64,000 nucleotides of DNA from assembly GCA_031216445.1 (NCBI GenBank), contig CM062212.1, positions 1,072,501 through 1,136,500 of the forward strand, read 5' to 3'. The position numbers and the translations under genes are program-made. The notes under the pieces are model-generated. The model was not told where the DNA came from, did not search any database, and saw only the letters and a program-made list of their open reading frames with translations. Shown here one piece after another: positions 24,601 through 38,135 of the stretch (position 1 is its first letter; every line of letters starts with the position of its first letter). The DNA is from Lateolabrax maculatus (lineage: Eukaryota; Chordata; Actinopteri; Acropomatiformes; Lateolabracidae).

Positions 24601-27600
24601 ACATAATAGTATTAACAAGGTTCTGCTGGTCACGTTTACACTGAAATAGAAGTGATGTAATCAATCATGAGAAAAAATAAAAAAAACATTACAGTCTGTC
24701 ACGTCTCTCAGATAAACCACACAATTCTGGTGTTTGCCATAAAGCAACCACTGCTGGTTTTTGATGTATTCATCTAATTGCTCACCCTTAGCTTACACAG
24801 AGGTGGCAGCACTTATAAAGAAATGAAGCACTAAGCTGTGGAAATGAAATTCTGCTGCTACAGAAGCATTCAACACATTGGTGGTAAATGGAGGAGCTTA
24901 CATCCCGCGGCCTCGCTTGGTTTCAATCGCACACCAAAAATGGTTTCTTCATCAGAAGCCCATCAGGTGATGCAGAATTCAAAAATGAGTTTAGGTGAAA
25001 TGATTAGAATTCATGAGAATGAGATTAAACCGCACTGCCAGAAACGATGTAAACCATATTCATAAATATTCAATCAGAAATTGGTTTTAGATGAAAATGG
25101 GACATGAAGCAGGGACTTTCTCAGCTTTTTAACTGTGTGCAGTAGGACTGGATCAGCCACGCATGATTTTATGACCCTATTATGCTACTGCATTTATTAG
25201 TGACATTCCTGAATTCTGGACAGAATAATATGTTTGTTAATTGTTGATTTGCTTTACACTTTGTGTTTGTTGTTGACCTACCACAAACCATTCACTACCA
25301 TTCAATATGAAAAAGGTGTTGAAACCCAGTCAGACTGCATGTTGTTCAGTATATCTGTTTCTACAATGTGCAACGTTTACTTTAAAGTTATAAAGTTATT
25401 AGAAACAATTTGAATTTGCTGATGCTGTCAGATCTGTTCCACTGTTGATGTTTTTAGGCTTGGCTACCCCCCCGGCCAAAATCCCCTTGGTTATGTTAGA
25501 GGTAAGAGGTAAAATCGTGAACAGTATGAAGTCAAATCGTACTGAAAAACTGAAGTTTAAACACAATTATGAAGTTTGTGGAGAACAGATTATTTATTAT
25601 TTAAAGGCCAACACTGCTGTAGGTGTATGACAAGTATCTCCAATAACGTCAGCAGAATAAGAATGTTACAACTAAAATCACCATTATTGGCTCGTTTTAA
25701 ATCAAATTAAAACATCAATTACATTTTCGACATGTTTATTAGTCTTATCACTTTATGCTCCATTTGATTGTCAAATTGGTGGTTTTTACCTACACATCTA
25801 TATACACAACTCTGTTAAGAATTATATGATGTTATGTTTAATTTAAGATTAAAGTTTAACTAATGTAATGAATGGATGAGTTACAACAGAGAAAACAGCA
25901 ATGGCAAAGAACAAAGGATAGAGAGCTGCTTAAGGCTTAAAAAAGAAAGCAGGAAAGAAACGGCCTGTGGTGTTTTCATCCTCCGAACATGAGCCTCACG
26001 CTGAAAGCTTCGCCTCTCTCAGCAACCACACCTAACACAAAGAAAACACTTTTTGACAGCCAAAGATATTCTGACAGATTAAAAACATTTGGCTGGATCT
26101 GCAGACACAGGCTGTATTTGACACCATGTTAAGCCCCAACCTCTGTCATTACTGCATTACAGGCAGGAAGGCGGACAGGCGCTATGAAGAGATCTGACAC
26201 TTAGCTGGAATATTTTGTCTTTCATTAAACTGTTAAACTTTGTTTATCCAGAGAAAGTTAAGTGAGCATTCACACTCTCTTTCAGCTTCACATTCACTTC
26301 TCAGGACACACACTCTCTCACTTCATTCCCTTACTGCTGACATGTTGTCAGAAAGGAAACACTGGTAATAAACTCAGCTTTGGACTTTGAGTTTTGTTGA
26401 GAACGACATGTATTACATATTATATTATATATTATTAAGTGTCTTCAGGGTGGGGAAAAAAACAACAAAGCCTCCATGTGTATGTGAACTGTATTTCATT
26501 AGTTCTGTAAACTTACCAAGTAGAATAAACAATTACATGAACAGAAAACCATGTACAGTATCGGTGGCGAAGCAAGAGGAAGGTGAGCAGACAGAATCAA
26601 TAAGGCATCAGTCATTAAATACGGCTGTGTTAGTTTGCGATTTTCAGGAATTCTTAATTTTCTATTGTTTTATAGGAAAGTGAAGGTGATTATCCAAACA
26701 GTTTACAGGCTCACTTCCTGCTTCACCTATTGTCCTTACTGTAGCTGTGCTCAGTGCTGATGACGGATAATTAACAACATTTCAGGAACGTCACTTTCAG
26801 TTGAACTTTATATTAAAAGGTCATGATTCGTATAAATTGTTGGTTTGTTTTCAAACTTCTTTTTAATGACGTCACACTATGTTCACAGATCTCAGATATT
26901 AACTTTTTAAGTACAACGTTGTCATTATTGATCTAGTCAAATTGTAATAAACCATATTTTTCTTTTAAATTAATTTTCATTTTGTTTTAGTTTTCAGAGC
27001 AGCTTTAGTAGCTTTAGTCTGTTTTTCTTCTGTTGTAAAAGCTGACATTACTTTCAGTCTACTTATGATTTTATTAGATATGCTAGAAGTTAAAATAATA
27101 AATACATATTTTATATTCTTCACATTCTTTAAACTGCTACTTCTGTAACCTTTTAATACCCCCTTAACTAATTTAAAGTGGGAACAACTTTATATTCAAG
27201 TTCAAGTGTTTGCAAAGTTGCATCAGATCATATTAGTTCAGAACAAACAAAGCTTTTTTTTTAACTACTTAATTGGTGATAATAACCATGCTGTGAATGG
27301 CAATAGACCCTGACAGGCAATTTTTCCCACACAGCTACGAAGTTCCAAAGGGAAGAGCGTGCCACGAATGAAATACAGCCTGAGAGTTCTGCTATTCTCC
27401 ATCAGCTCTCTGCCAACAGGAGCTGCGACTGATAACAGACGTGGAAACAACAGGGCAACGCACACACACACACACACACACACACAAACACTAACACATG
27501 AACACGAACAAATGCATTCACAAAGGACATGAAGAGAGATTTAATACCAGATGTAAAGATGTCTGGTGAACAGATGATTGCGTGCGATTCCATGTAGACA

Positions 27601-30600
27601 CAAAAAAGTAAAAAGAAATATTTAAGAAGTTTCTCTTTTGCCTTTTTGCCTTGTTCTGTTTCTTTTTTCTCCAAGATAGTATGTTAACACACACACACAG
27701 AATAATGACTACCTGCCAGCTGAGGCTCTCCAGCACCTCATCTGCAGTGGGTTTGCACCAGAGCATCTCTCTGGGTCACATTTCTCTAAACCCGTATTTA
27801 GTCAGACAAGTTCATTAAAATCGGCTACCAGCAGCCAACGTATGAATGCTGGTTGTAGGTTCTGGTTGGCATAATTTGGAGGTTTTTATTCTATTCTAAA
27901 ACTCGTGTTCGGTTGGTGTAATACCCAAAGTGGCTGGTGAATTTTAAAAATAAGCAGACACTGTGGCCAGTTTGGACAAAAAACAGTCTGCTTCCTGCCA
28001 TCCTGAAGAAGACACCCTTGTTTACAGCAGCATGGAGGATGATTCACAGTACAACTGTGCCGCTGCTGCACTCTGAGCAGCTCCACTGGGACAATTAGTG
28101 GCCGAGTGTCTTGCCAAAGGGCACTTTTGACAATGACTTCTGAGCTCTGCATAGCTCTGTTCTTTCAGTCAGACAGTCTACCCCTGTCAGGAGCTCACCA
28201 GCTGCTCTTAAAGTTATGTCGTCAGTATAGCAAAGGCCTTTTGGTCATCTGTCCATGGCCCCCGTTTAGCCCTCATTAACTGTGCCGTGTTCTGCTAAGT
28301 GGTGAACACAGCAGGAAGTAACTGTGCTGACCCACAGCTCACGGCGACCGTCTCCCTCTTCAAAGCGACACGGTGTAGGTTTGTTGGTTTAACTGATGGC
28401 TCAACACGTGTGTTTAGTTTCTAACTGAATTTGCTTTGCGTAGTGCTTCATCTTGCTCTCCACCTTGTGGAAGCTGTGCCAGGTGAGACACACATCCACG
28501 ACCCTTTTACATACTGTATCATCACATCAGTTATCAGCCAGCCAATCAGAATTTACTTGACAGTTCCTACGCTGACAGGTTGGCTTGCACTCTGACCCGA
28601 CTGTCTCTATATTCTCAAATTCTCTGTGTGTCTGCTGATCCGACTGCAGTGGTGAGAGTTCACAACACTTTCAGTCCGCTTTTTTCTGACAACTGGGTCA
28701 CAGAACACATCCTTTATATTTTTACATTCAGCACTGGAAGTTGTTTTCTCTCTCTGGCCCCCCACCCTCCGCCCGGCGCCCCTCCCCTCCATCCATTCCT
28801 TTCCACTTGCTAAACACGTCCCCTTCCAGCCAATGGAAAGTCAGACTACAGCTGCTGTGAGACAATGGTCTTTCTGTAAGTACCACTGGTATATTTGCGT
28901 GTTGGTGAGTGTGTGTGGTAGTGTGAGACAGTATGTGTGGGAGTGTGTGTGTGTGACAACCAGTCACACTACTCTCCAGAGGTTAATTAACTTACTTAAA
29001 CTGGTTCATATCACTGCAGTGTCCAGCGCCTGCTGATACACAGCAGCAACCAGCTGATGGAGGCCTGTCCAACACAACAGCGTGACAAAATAAAAAGTAA
29101 AGAGTCCTTCTGCTTATTAAAGAAGCGGAAGCAGAGAGTGGCCTAATTATTAAAATAAGAATACATTTTTTCGGGTTTTACAGGAACCATAAAGTCTGCA
29201 TGTCAAATAAAATGCAACACAGCAGGGAGCCCTTTCATACTGTCTCCTTGTCTATTTGCAGAGGCAGCAACAGCTGATGTAAGCCTCAAAAATAAGAGAG
29301 AATCTGTGATTGACAAAAACTACATCACTTTGATTATGATGCTGTCTCACACTGGCTTTGCTTTGCTGAATTAGAAGTCAGCTGGATAAAATAATAATGT
29401 ACTATTTGTCTGATCGCCTGGTTTGGTAAGATCAGCTTTTCAATTAATCATTTTGGTAAGATGAGAAAGCACCTATATATGATTATATTGTGACTGGGTT
29501 GGTTAGCTTGCTTTATTTAATAAGGTTTAGGGCTGCTTACTTTCACCATCAATGAATCTGTTACTTTAAAAGGCAGTATGTACTGGTTTCCCTGTCCTCA
29601 GTCTCATTCTCACTAATGAGACGCACTCAACTTTTTCTTGTTGTTCAGCCAAATATAACTAACGCGCTCTTCTTCTTGCTGTTGTGAGTTCGCCATCTTG
29701 TTTTCTAGTACAGTAAGTGTAATGTGACCGTAGTTTGTACAGAAGCGCCTACATACATACATACATGTCTGTGTCCGTGTCCATAATGAGCTATGAACAA
29801 AGCTTTCAGCTTACAGATTTCATCAATTGTTAAAAAATATGAATAAGTGCAGCCTGAACATAAATGGTTTAGTGATGTCGACAACATACATTTAAATAAT
29901 CAAAGAAATGTGAAGTCGAAGCATCACGATGGGTACTGGGCATCCAAGAGAAAAACAAGCCTTCAACTGAAAAGAAAGGATTGAGTCTGACAGAACGCAC
30001 GGAGGGGTATTAGTTGGTAAGATGGGGTGTTCCTGGGGCGCTGTGCTCTTATACACACAGGATGTAATCACCGTGTCTCTGGATCCACTCAGGCCGGTGC
30101 TCGTCACACCCCTTTGCTCTCATGTCATGTTTCTTGTCCGTCAAATAAAGACAAAAACCCTAAAAGTTAAACAGCTGCCAGTTGAGAGTTTGGCCACTTT
30201 AGTGTTAAACATCTGGACCCCACAGTGACATCCACCAACCAGAATCATGTTGTGTCCGCAGGATTAACCACAACAACAATCTAAAATGATCATGTGGGAC
30301 AGATGTGCTCTCTCTTTCTCTCTGTCACATCATCAACATCTGGGCTTTTGAGACAAACACACACACTCCAAGATGCAAGTGTTCAAACCCTGATAAAATC
30401 ATAATGCAAACACACACACGCGCGCTGGGTGGATGATATCAGCCGTGTGGGTGCTATCCATCAGTGTGAATAGGTTAACATGAGGTCATCCCTGACACAG
30501 ACGACCTGATGCACACTGGGAGAGGACGAGAGAGTACGTAAGCGAACAGAGGCTGTTAAAGTGTGTGAGGGACATTAGAGGGAAAAAGTAAAAGAGAGAG

Positions 30601-32601
30601 TGATGTGGAAAAGAAACTGTACGCACATACTTGCAGTTACAGTGTGTGTGTGTGTTTACTGTACATGCGTGTGAGGTTTCCTGGAGGTGATGTCATGGGC
30701 GAGCAGGCGATGTTTGGGTCAAACACACTGACGTGTATGTGGAGTCAGTGGGCGTGGACGAGCAGATGGCCTTTATTTCAGTGAAGAAATTGTCAATATC
30801 GGTTCACGGACGGGAAAAATAAGTTTAGAGTTTCCCCTACAGGGAAGGGAAACGTCTGGGAGCCCAGAGGAGCTTGTGTCGAGATGCATTCCTGTTCCTC
30901 GTGTCCTCCCGAGGGGCATTTGATGCAATTTCTAGCCCTCACAGTGCAATCTGAAAATGAGTCCAGATGCTGTTGAGTCTAATGTGGCCCAGTATAAATT
31001 CTACTTGTAGCTGAAGTCACTAGAGTCCTGGAATTATCAGAATAATCCCATAATTCACCAAACAGAGAGACGCGCTCGAGGAGGTTTACAGTCTATTCCA
31101 CTTATTTTAAAGGTTAAAACCCATCTGATTCTCTTAATCGCCATCTCCTCCTCAGGGACTGAAACTTGTGTAATGTAATGAGGGATATAAGGGATGTAAT
31201 AAGGGATAACATCTTCTCCCGGGGGATTCATCACTGTAATTTAGGGAGTATTCCTAATATTGTCATGCAGTATATTATCACAACTTACGCCAATGAACAC
31301 TTAATTAAACGTGAAGACAACCTCTAAAACAAATGAAAATGAATAATGCAATTTAAACTTTTCCTAAACTGCCAGGAAAACAAAGGAAAAACAAAGACAT
31401 AATACACATCGCTCTCAATATCAGTATATTCAGTTCAAAAGCAAGACAGACTTGTGTCCATATATTTTTTTAGATTTGTGTGTTAGTCAAAATGCCAGAA
31501 ATCACCTGTTCTTCTCATCCTCCCCGGTGAATATCTGTCCATTTCATAATTTAGAAGTGACTGACGTTGTGCTACATTTCTGATGTAGATCAAGAAACAT
31601 TTGATCAAATGATCCAAGCAATCAAAGCCAACTTTGATACTCTAATAGATATAGTTATGTATTAGATGTGCATAAATCTATGATGAGAGGTAATATAATA
31701 AAACGAAACACGTAGGATTGGGAAAATAATGTACATAAATTGTGTAAAGCCCTTTGCTTTGGGTTTTTTAATAGTGCAGTTCCATATATGTTTGTTAATA
31801 ATAACAGAATATAATTAAAAAGATGGAAAAGGTCAGATAAGAGGCGACAAAGAAATGAAAAACCATCTGAGACTTTAAGTTTAACCCAAGGCAGCTATCA
31901 GACTGAATTACCACCTGCCAAAAGACACATGCTGGTGAGCTTGGACAGTAAATTAAACTTCACAGCCACTCCAGTAGAAAACCATCAAGCTGAGTACCTT
32001 ATCTATTGCAAATCTCCTGTCGGCTGCTAAAACAGTGAACTATAGGAAGAAAGGGCCCTTGTGGCATCCAAACAAAAAGGTTAGTTTCCTGCCCTGTTTT
32101 TCCCCAACACATGCTTCTCACAACGCAATGAACTTTAAAGGCTGCAACGGCCATTTTGTTGTCTAATTCATTCAGCCAATCTCCTCAGAATCTAGTGGTG
32201 TTTTCCCATGCTTTCTTTCTCCTAAAGGTTATGTTTTATGGTGTAAGCCTGGCAGGAGAGGCCAGAGCCTTTCAACGTGATAAAGGTCAGTTGATCCGTG
32301 CTGGATATGAGGGGAACTGGGAATAATAAAATAAATATCAGGTCAATCTCACACGCATTAACACACATGGAGGCTAAGCACAGTCCGATTACATTCAGAC
32401 ACACATACAAAGACCGATGTCTTATTCAGACTCTAATTATTTCTCTCACACAAGCACAAACTTACTTCGAACGTAAGAACACATTACATGACCAATCTGC
32501 TCTTTGCACACTTCTAATCTCTCAAAGTCTCTGGTTTCTACCGCAGGGCTTTCCTGCAACACTCCCAGACCTGATAAGGCACACAATACAGAGCAAAGCT
32601 T

Positions 32602-32657
<56 letters not shown>

Positions 32658-32660
32658 AAC

Positions 32661-32695
<35 letters not shown>

Positions 32696-35600
32696 CACCT
32701 AGACATAGACAAAACCACGTCAACAAAGGAAGTTGGCCTCAGTGTTCTTTAAAGAGCAAACTCAGGAGAGAAAGCGGAGAGCTGTTTCGTAACAGCGATG
32801 TGTGTGTTTATGTTTGTGTGTCTTCCAGTGGCGTATCAGTGTGACCCACCTGCTTCCCCATCCTCGTCCATGCCCATGGGCCCGGACTGAGGCGTCTCTC
32901 CATTCTTCAGGCAGTTGTGGATGTACGTGGCCTTCCAGCGGGCATACTTCCTGTGCTGGATGTTCTGGGAGAGGTCGAGTTAGAGGGCAGAGAGACGTAA
33001 AAGGGGTTATTAGTCATGTTGTAAGGTAGTTTGCAGGGAGTAGGGGTAATAAAACGTAGATGACAGTTGGTGAGTGGTAAGGGATGGGGTAACGTGAAGG
33101 GTTGAGGCTCAGTGTATGGGCAGAAGGTAGAAGTTAAGGTGGGCATGGTTAAGGTTAAACATAAGGGGTAAGTACAGAGGGCAAGGGTCAGTTGGTGATG
33201 TGCTGGTGATTTTGGGGAGTCTGGGTTACACACAGCAGACATTAATTGCAAGCAAGAAGAGATAAGAATAAGTAAAAGGGCATTAGTTGATGGGAATAAT
33301 CCAGTTGTTAGTTGGTGGAGACAATAAGAGCAGGTAATCTTTAGGAGCAGGGTTGGTTTTTAGGTGTTAGGGGTATTAGAAGTGGGTTAATTGTTTTAGG
33401 TAAAAAGAAGAAGTTATTCATGGCAGGAGAAAATAACATTAGGGCAAATATTAGAGACAGGATTTGAGAAAGAGTTTGAGAGGAAACTTCGGGGGAGGTT
33501 GAAATAGCAGTTTTCAAAAAGGATGTAATATCTGTTCAGTAAGATAATTATTTGTTGGGAACATTAATGTTCAATGTGTGGGCCAAGATGTGGAGCAATT
33601 ATTAGATTAATAAGTTAAAAAGTAATAATGTTTGGGGATGTTAAGGGTGGTGAAATAGCTTTGGGCCTTGGCTGAAATGGGTCAGTATTACTGTATTATC
33701 TGTTCTGTACATGAAGACAGAAAAAATGATTTGGGGCAAAGGTTGAAAAGAGGGTATTATTTGTTGAAGAAATTAAGTATTAAGTAAAATTATTTTAGGA
33801 CAGGGTTGAGTAGGTATTAGTTTTTGGGGGGTAAATCAAAATAAAATAAATGAAAGGGGTGTTTTAGTTCTTGGGGCATTATAAGAAGTAGTAGTTGTTA
33901 GGGCAGGGATGTTGGGACATTAAAGGTTGGACAATTGTTAGGGAAGGTGTCAGGAGCAGAAACAGTAGGGAGTTAGTGAACAGGCCGGAAGGAAGAGGTA
34001 CAAGGGGGCAGGTGTAGGTACTAAGGGTTAGATGTGGACAGTAAGTAGAGGTGGTAAGGGGTTGATTGGGCTAAGGGTGGTGAGGGGCAGGATGTTTGAA
34101 AGGTGAAACGTGTTGAAGAGGCAACGAGAGGCGAGGGCAGCCCATTTACACTGACGTGAAGCTGATAAGAATGAATGGAGAAATTCCTGCTTCCACCAGA
34201 TAAGTGCCATGTTTTCAGCAGCAGCTCAGAAACAATGGCTTGCTGGAAAGCTGAGGTCTTTTCTTTGGTAAGGTAGTGTTTGTTTAGCTTCAGTCCTACC
34301 ATTAAAAAAAGAGTAGCTAAAGGTTGTCATCTCATTGTTGAAATAACACTGATGTGATATTATACCACACGAAAAAAAGATCTCCTGAACATCATTTGAA
34401 TTGGACAGAATAGAAAACATTTTATCTTTATTTTCGAAAGTGGAAAATCCAACTGTTAATCAAAACACATACCACATTAAACAACACCGACAGTATACTC
34501 CAAGGACATGATACAATATAGAACATTTAAGAAAGCCACCTTGAGAAAAAACATTTTTGAGGCAGTCAATATTTGACAGTTTAAAAGAAATGTGATTATA
34601 ATAAATCATATATTTTAGAGAAAGACATAAAATAAACTTGTGGCCTTTCCTCAGGTTGTCTACAGCCTCTTGTAAAGAGCCATGAGTCAAGTCAAACATG
34701 AATACCTATTCTCTGTAGTGTCAGAGGAGGATAAACTTGTGAATGTGGAACGGACTCATGGTGGAGAGCGATAATCACAGTTGTAGGCAGTAAGACAGAC
34801 GGTCCACGCTGCCTTTGTGTGCAGCGATTCAGCCCTGTGACAGCCTGGGTGACGGAGCGCTGCAGATATGCTTTCTGCTGAAAGTGTGTTGATAACATGT
34901 TACTGCAGACGTCTGCAAGGCTTTCACCCAGGCAGAGTTAAGAGCTCCTTTTAGCATCGGAGGAGGAACCTGAAGTACCACAGAACCCGGCACATTTATA
35001 CCAGTTTTGAGGATTGTTGAACAGCAATTTAAAGTCATTTTTTTAACTTTTACTTACATAAAATATGAGTATATTTGTTTGCTGTTAGGATTGATAATAT
35101 CAGTATTGAAAGGAGAACTAACTCCTGCTAACTCCTGTAAGGAAATCCCCCTTTATCCTGGAGGCTGGGCGCAGCTGTACAGGGTCAGGTAGGCGGGGAT
35201 TGAGTTTCTTGCTCAAAGACACTTCAGTAGGGTGAATTCTGCCCAACATGGTGGGCTTGAACCTGGTTTCTACTGCTCTCTCTACTCCCTACACCACAGT
35301 GTAAAGCCTCCACTGAGAATTAGGGCTCCTGATGGACGACAGTGTTACACGACGCCGTGCCAACTCGCCCGATCACTGACTCCACTCAGCTCGGCCGGGA
35401 AGCTGCTGAAAACGTCTTTTTACTGGCTGAAACTCAATCACTCCCGACTGTCTGTCTGCAGAGCACTCACCGCCGGCCGCTGTGAGGACTCATTGTCCGA
35501 TGGCGGGACTCGGTGTGGGTGTATGTGTGTGTCGCAACTGTATGGACGCAAGTGTCCTGTTGATGTTTTAATGGCTTCTGGGTGACTTGGACACAATGTA

Positions 35601-38100
35601 GAGAAAGACCTGCTGTGTGTCACACATTCATATGGAGATGAATAGGTGTGTGTCACCTGACAAATTCTGTATCAGGTTAACTCCTTTGAGTTCTTCCTTT
35701 AAGTTTGTTTATTCCACTTTGTCGGATATATTCTGTATCAGCTTCTTCTACATGAACTTTTCATTTAGCTTTTTGATGTTTACGCTGAGTGAAATATTCT
35801 GTTTGTTATGGCTGCACCTTCCATAAAATCCTACCAGCCACATCTCATCTCTTTTGCAATTTAATTGACATTCTTGTAAATAAATCAGTTAATTTAAGTG
35901 CATCTTTGGTGTCTCTCCCTTATTGGCCACGGACATCTGAGCCGATCTTGGCATCATTTCAGACACATTTACTTATAATTCAGCATGATATATTCAGGAT
36001 CTTTTGGATCTCCTCTAGAATTTAAAATGAAGTTCTGTGGGTTCTGAACAAGTTTTGGCTGCACAGCAGGAGTTTGTGATGACTGACTCACCACAGGCTA
36101 GTGGGCGTCAGGAGGATAATTGCAGATATTCATTTCTGTGATTAAAAACAAGTTCAGGCTGCATAGAAAACAATAAATGTGATGTTGGTGTCTTACATTA
36201 GCCTTTGTATCAGTCTAGTTTAAATTGATATATCTAAACCTGGTCTACAGAAGGTCAACAGATATTTCCAAACTACAAGTTGTTGGGAGGTACCTGAATG
36301 CTCCATGACAGAATGGAGTGCAGTGAACGCCTCAGTCTGACGTTTGTCTCTCTTTTTTTGTGTTTTAGTTTCAGTTGAAACGAACAGACACATAATTGGA
36401 GTCAGTCTTTGACAGCATAGATGATACATGTTAACTGGATGAATGTTTTGTTGGTTTTGGTCTCTTTGGGGGATTTAACGATCATTTTAAAAGGATAACA
36501 AAAAGCCAGCTGTATCCTTTAACAAATGATCTGACTTCCTGCCTTATCCACACTACTTACACTAATCTGGTTTTTGTTTTGTGATTAACATCCCGTAACA
36601 GAGTTTGCAATCAGTTTGCAGAGATCAAACTTGTGATTCCCGTCAGGGCCTTTATCTTACCTCCTCTGACAACTCCCCGAAAACAGACAAGACATCCAGC
36701 AGCAGACTGGATGAGTAGAAAGACTTGATCATGTTCCTGGAGGAAGAAAAAGGAGGTGGAGGAGGAGGAGGACAGATAGCAAGAAAGATGGGAGACAAAA
36801 AAGAGGCAGGCAGGAAATGATAGAGGTAAAGTGGTAGAAAGGAATGTAGGAGGAAGGGTTTAGAAATAACGAAGAGGGATGAGAAAGAAGGAAAAACAAA
36901 CACTCAAAACCATTAGTTCAGCGTTCATTGAGGTATGATGCAATAACGTGGCAGAGTAGTGCAAGTTAAAAACAAGTTTTATAGTTTTGAAGTTCAACAT
37001 ACAGGAGAATAGTGAGTGACCAAGTCCTCCTCTCCTCTCCTCCCCCCCCACTTCCAATAAAAATCCAGTTTGCTGTTGAAATACCAAACTGGCAACAGAA
37101 ACGGTTGCAGTGCAGATCTGCTGCACAAATACGTTTGTTGCTGTGATGTAATTTCCACATTTGTGTCCCACATGGTTTCAAAAACACAAAGACTTTTGTT
37201 ATGAGGAATAGCCGTATCCCAGGAAAGAAAAACTTCAGGTATCTCAAGCCTGGAAGTTCATTCTAACTCCCCCCAAACAAATCTTAATTTAAGATTTCTC
37301 CTTTTACAACCTTGGAGTCGAGACCCCACGTGGGGTCATGTGAAATGCAAATGCAGTCACAAGAACATTGCTTAAATTAGAAAAGGATTTTTTTATATAA
37401 GCAAATATTAAGCTCCTTTGAATCAAGTTTAAAACTGATGTGAAGGAAGCAAAACTTCAAACATTGGTGAGAGGTGATCAGAACACCAGTGCTCTCTTTA
37501 TCCCAGATACTGTGAGCTGAAGTATCAGGAGACAAAAAGTTACCACATCATATTAAATATTATTAAATCAAATACAAACATTATTTTGATTTATGTCTTA
37601 GCTCTATCCTTTGTCAACCCACAATGACACCAGCTTTAAATAAATACATGTGTTTAAATGAGTTATGGCTGGAAGGTTCAGGTTAACTGGGTTGAAGTGG
37701 ACAAACTGAGCAGCCACAGCCCAGATTTACCGGCACTTGGTTGGGGTGGGGGGGATTTCCTATCACAACACACACACACACACCCAGACACACACACACA
37801 CACACACACACACAGTTAAGGTAAGGAACATGAATGGGTTCCTTGTGGCGCAGTTAGGGAGCTACTGAGCAGTGGCCTCAACATGTTGGAGGAAGTTTCT
37901 TATTCCACCAAAGTTTCCCATAAACATCCACCTCTGTGCCTCAACGTGTGTGTGTCTGTGTGTGTGTGTATGTGTGTGTGTGTGTCAGTGTATATGTGTG
38001 CCCAGGTGTTTTCAATTATGTTTAAGTATCTATGCCTGTGTTTATGTACCTACATGTATGTTTGTGTTTTTGTTTGTATGTGACTGTTTACTATGTTTGT

Positions 38101-38135
<35 letters not shown>

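Larger units (their letters stand above)
23891..32849 (-). other. vta1 intron 5
   Basis: This is a 9.0-kb intron. It contains CA tracts at 27461-27485 and 32605-32698 and a minus-strand SINE-like fragment at 28000-28160. AT-rich intervals such as 25600-27200 and 31300-31900 show nothing recognisable. A 76-codon minus-strand open frame at 24013-24243 has no recognised domain and no conserved look. Confidence 0.8.
32965..36660 (-). other. vta1 intron 4
   Basis: This 3.7-kb intron has a G-rich, C-poor plus strand at about 33000-34140 (see repeat) and a minus-strand SINE-like element at 35130-35290. The rest is unremarkable AT-rich sequence. Confidence 0.8.
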
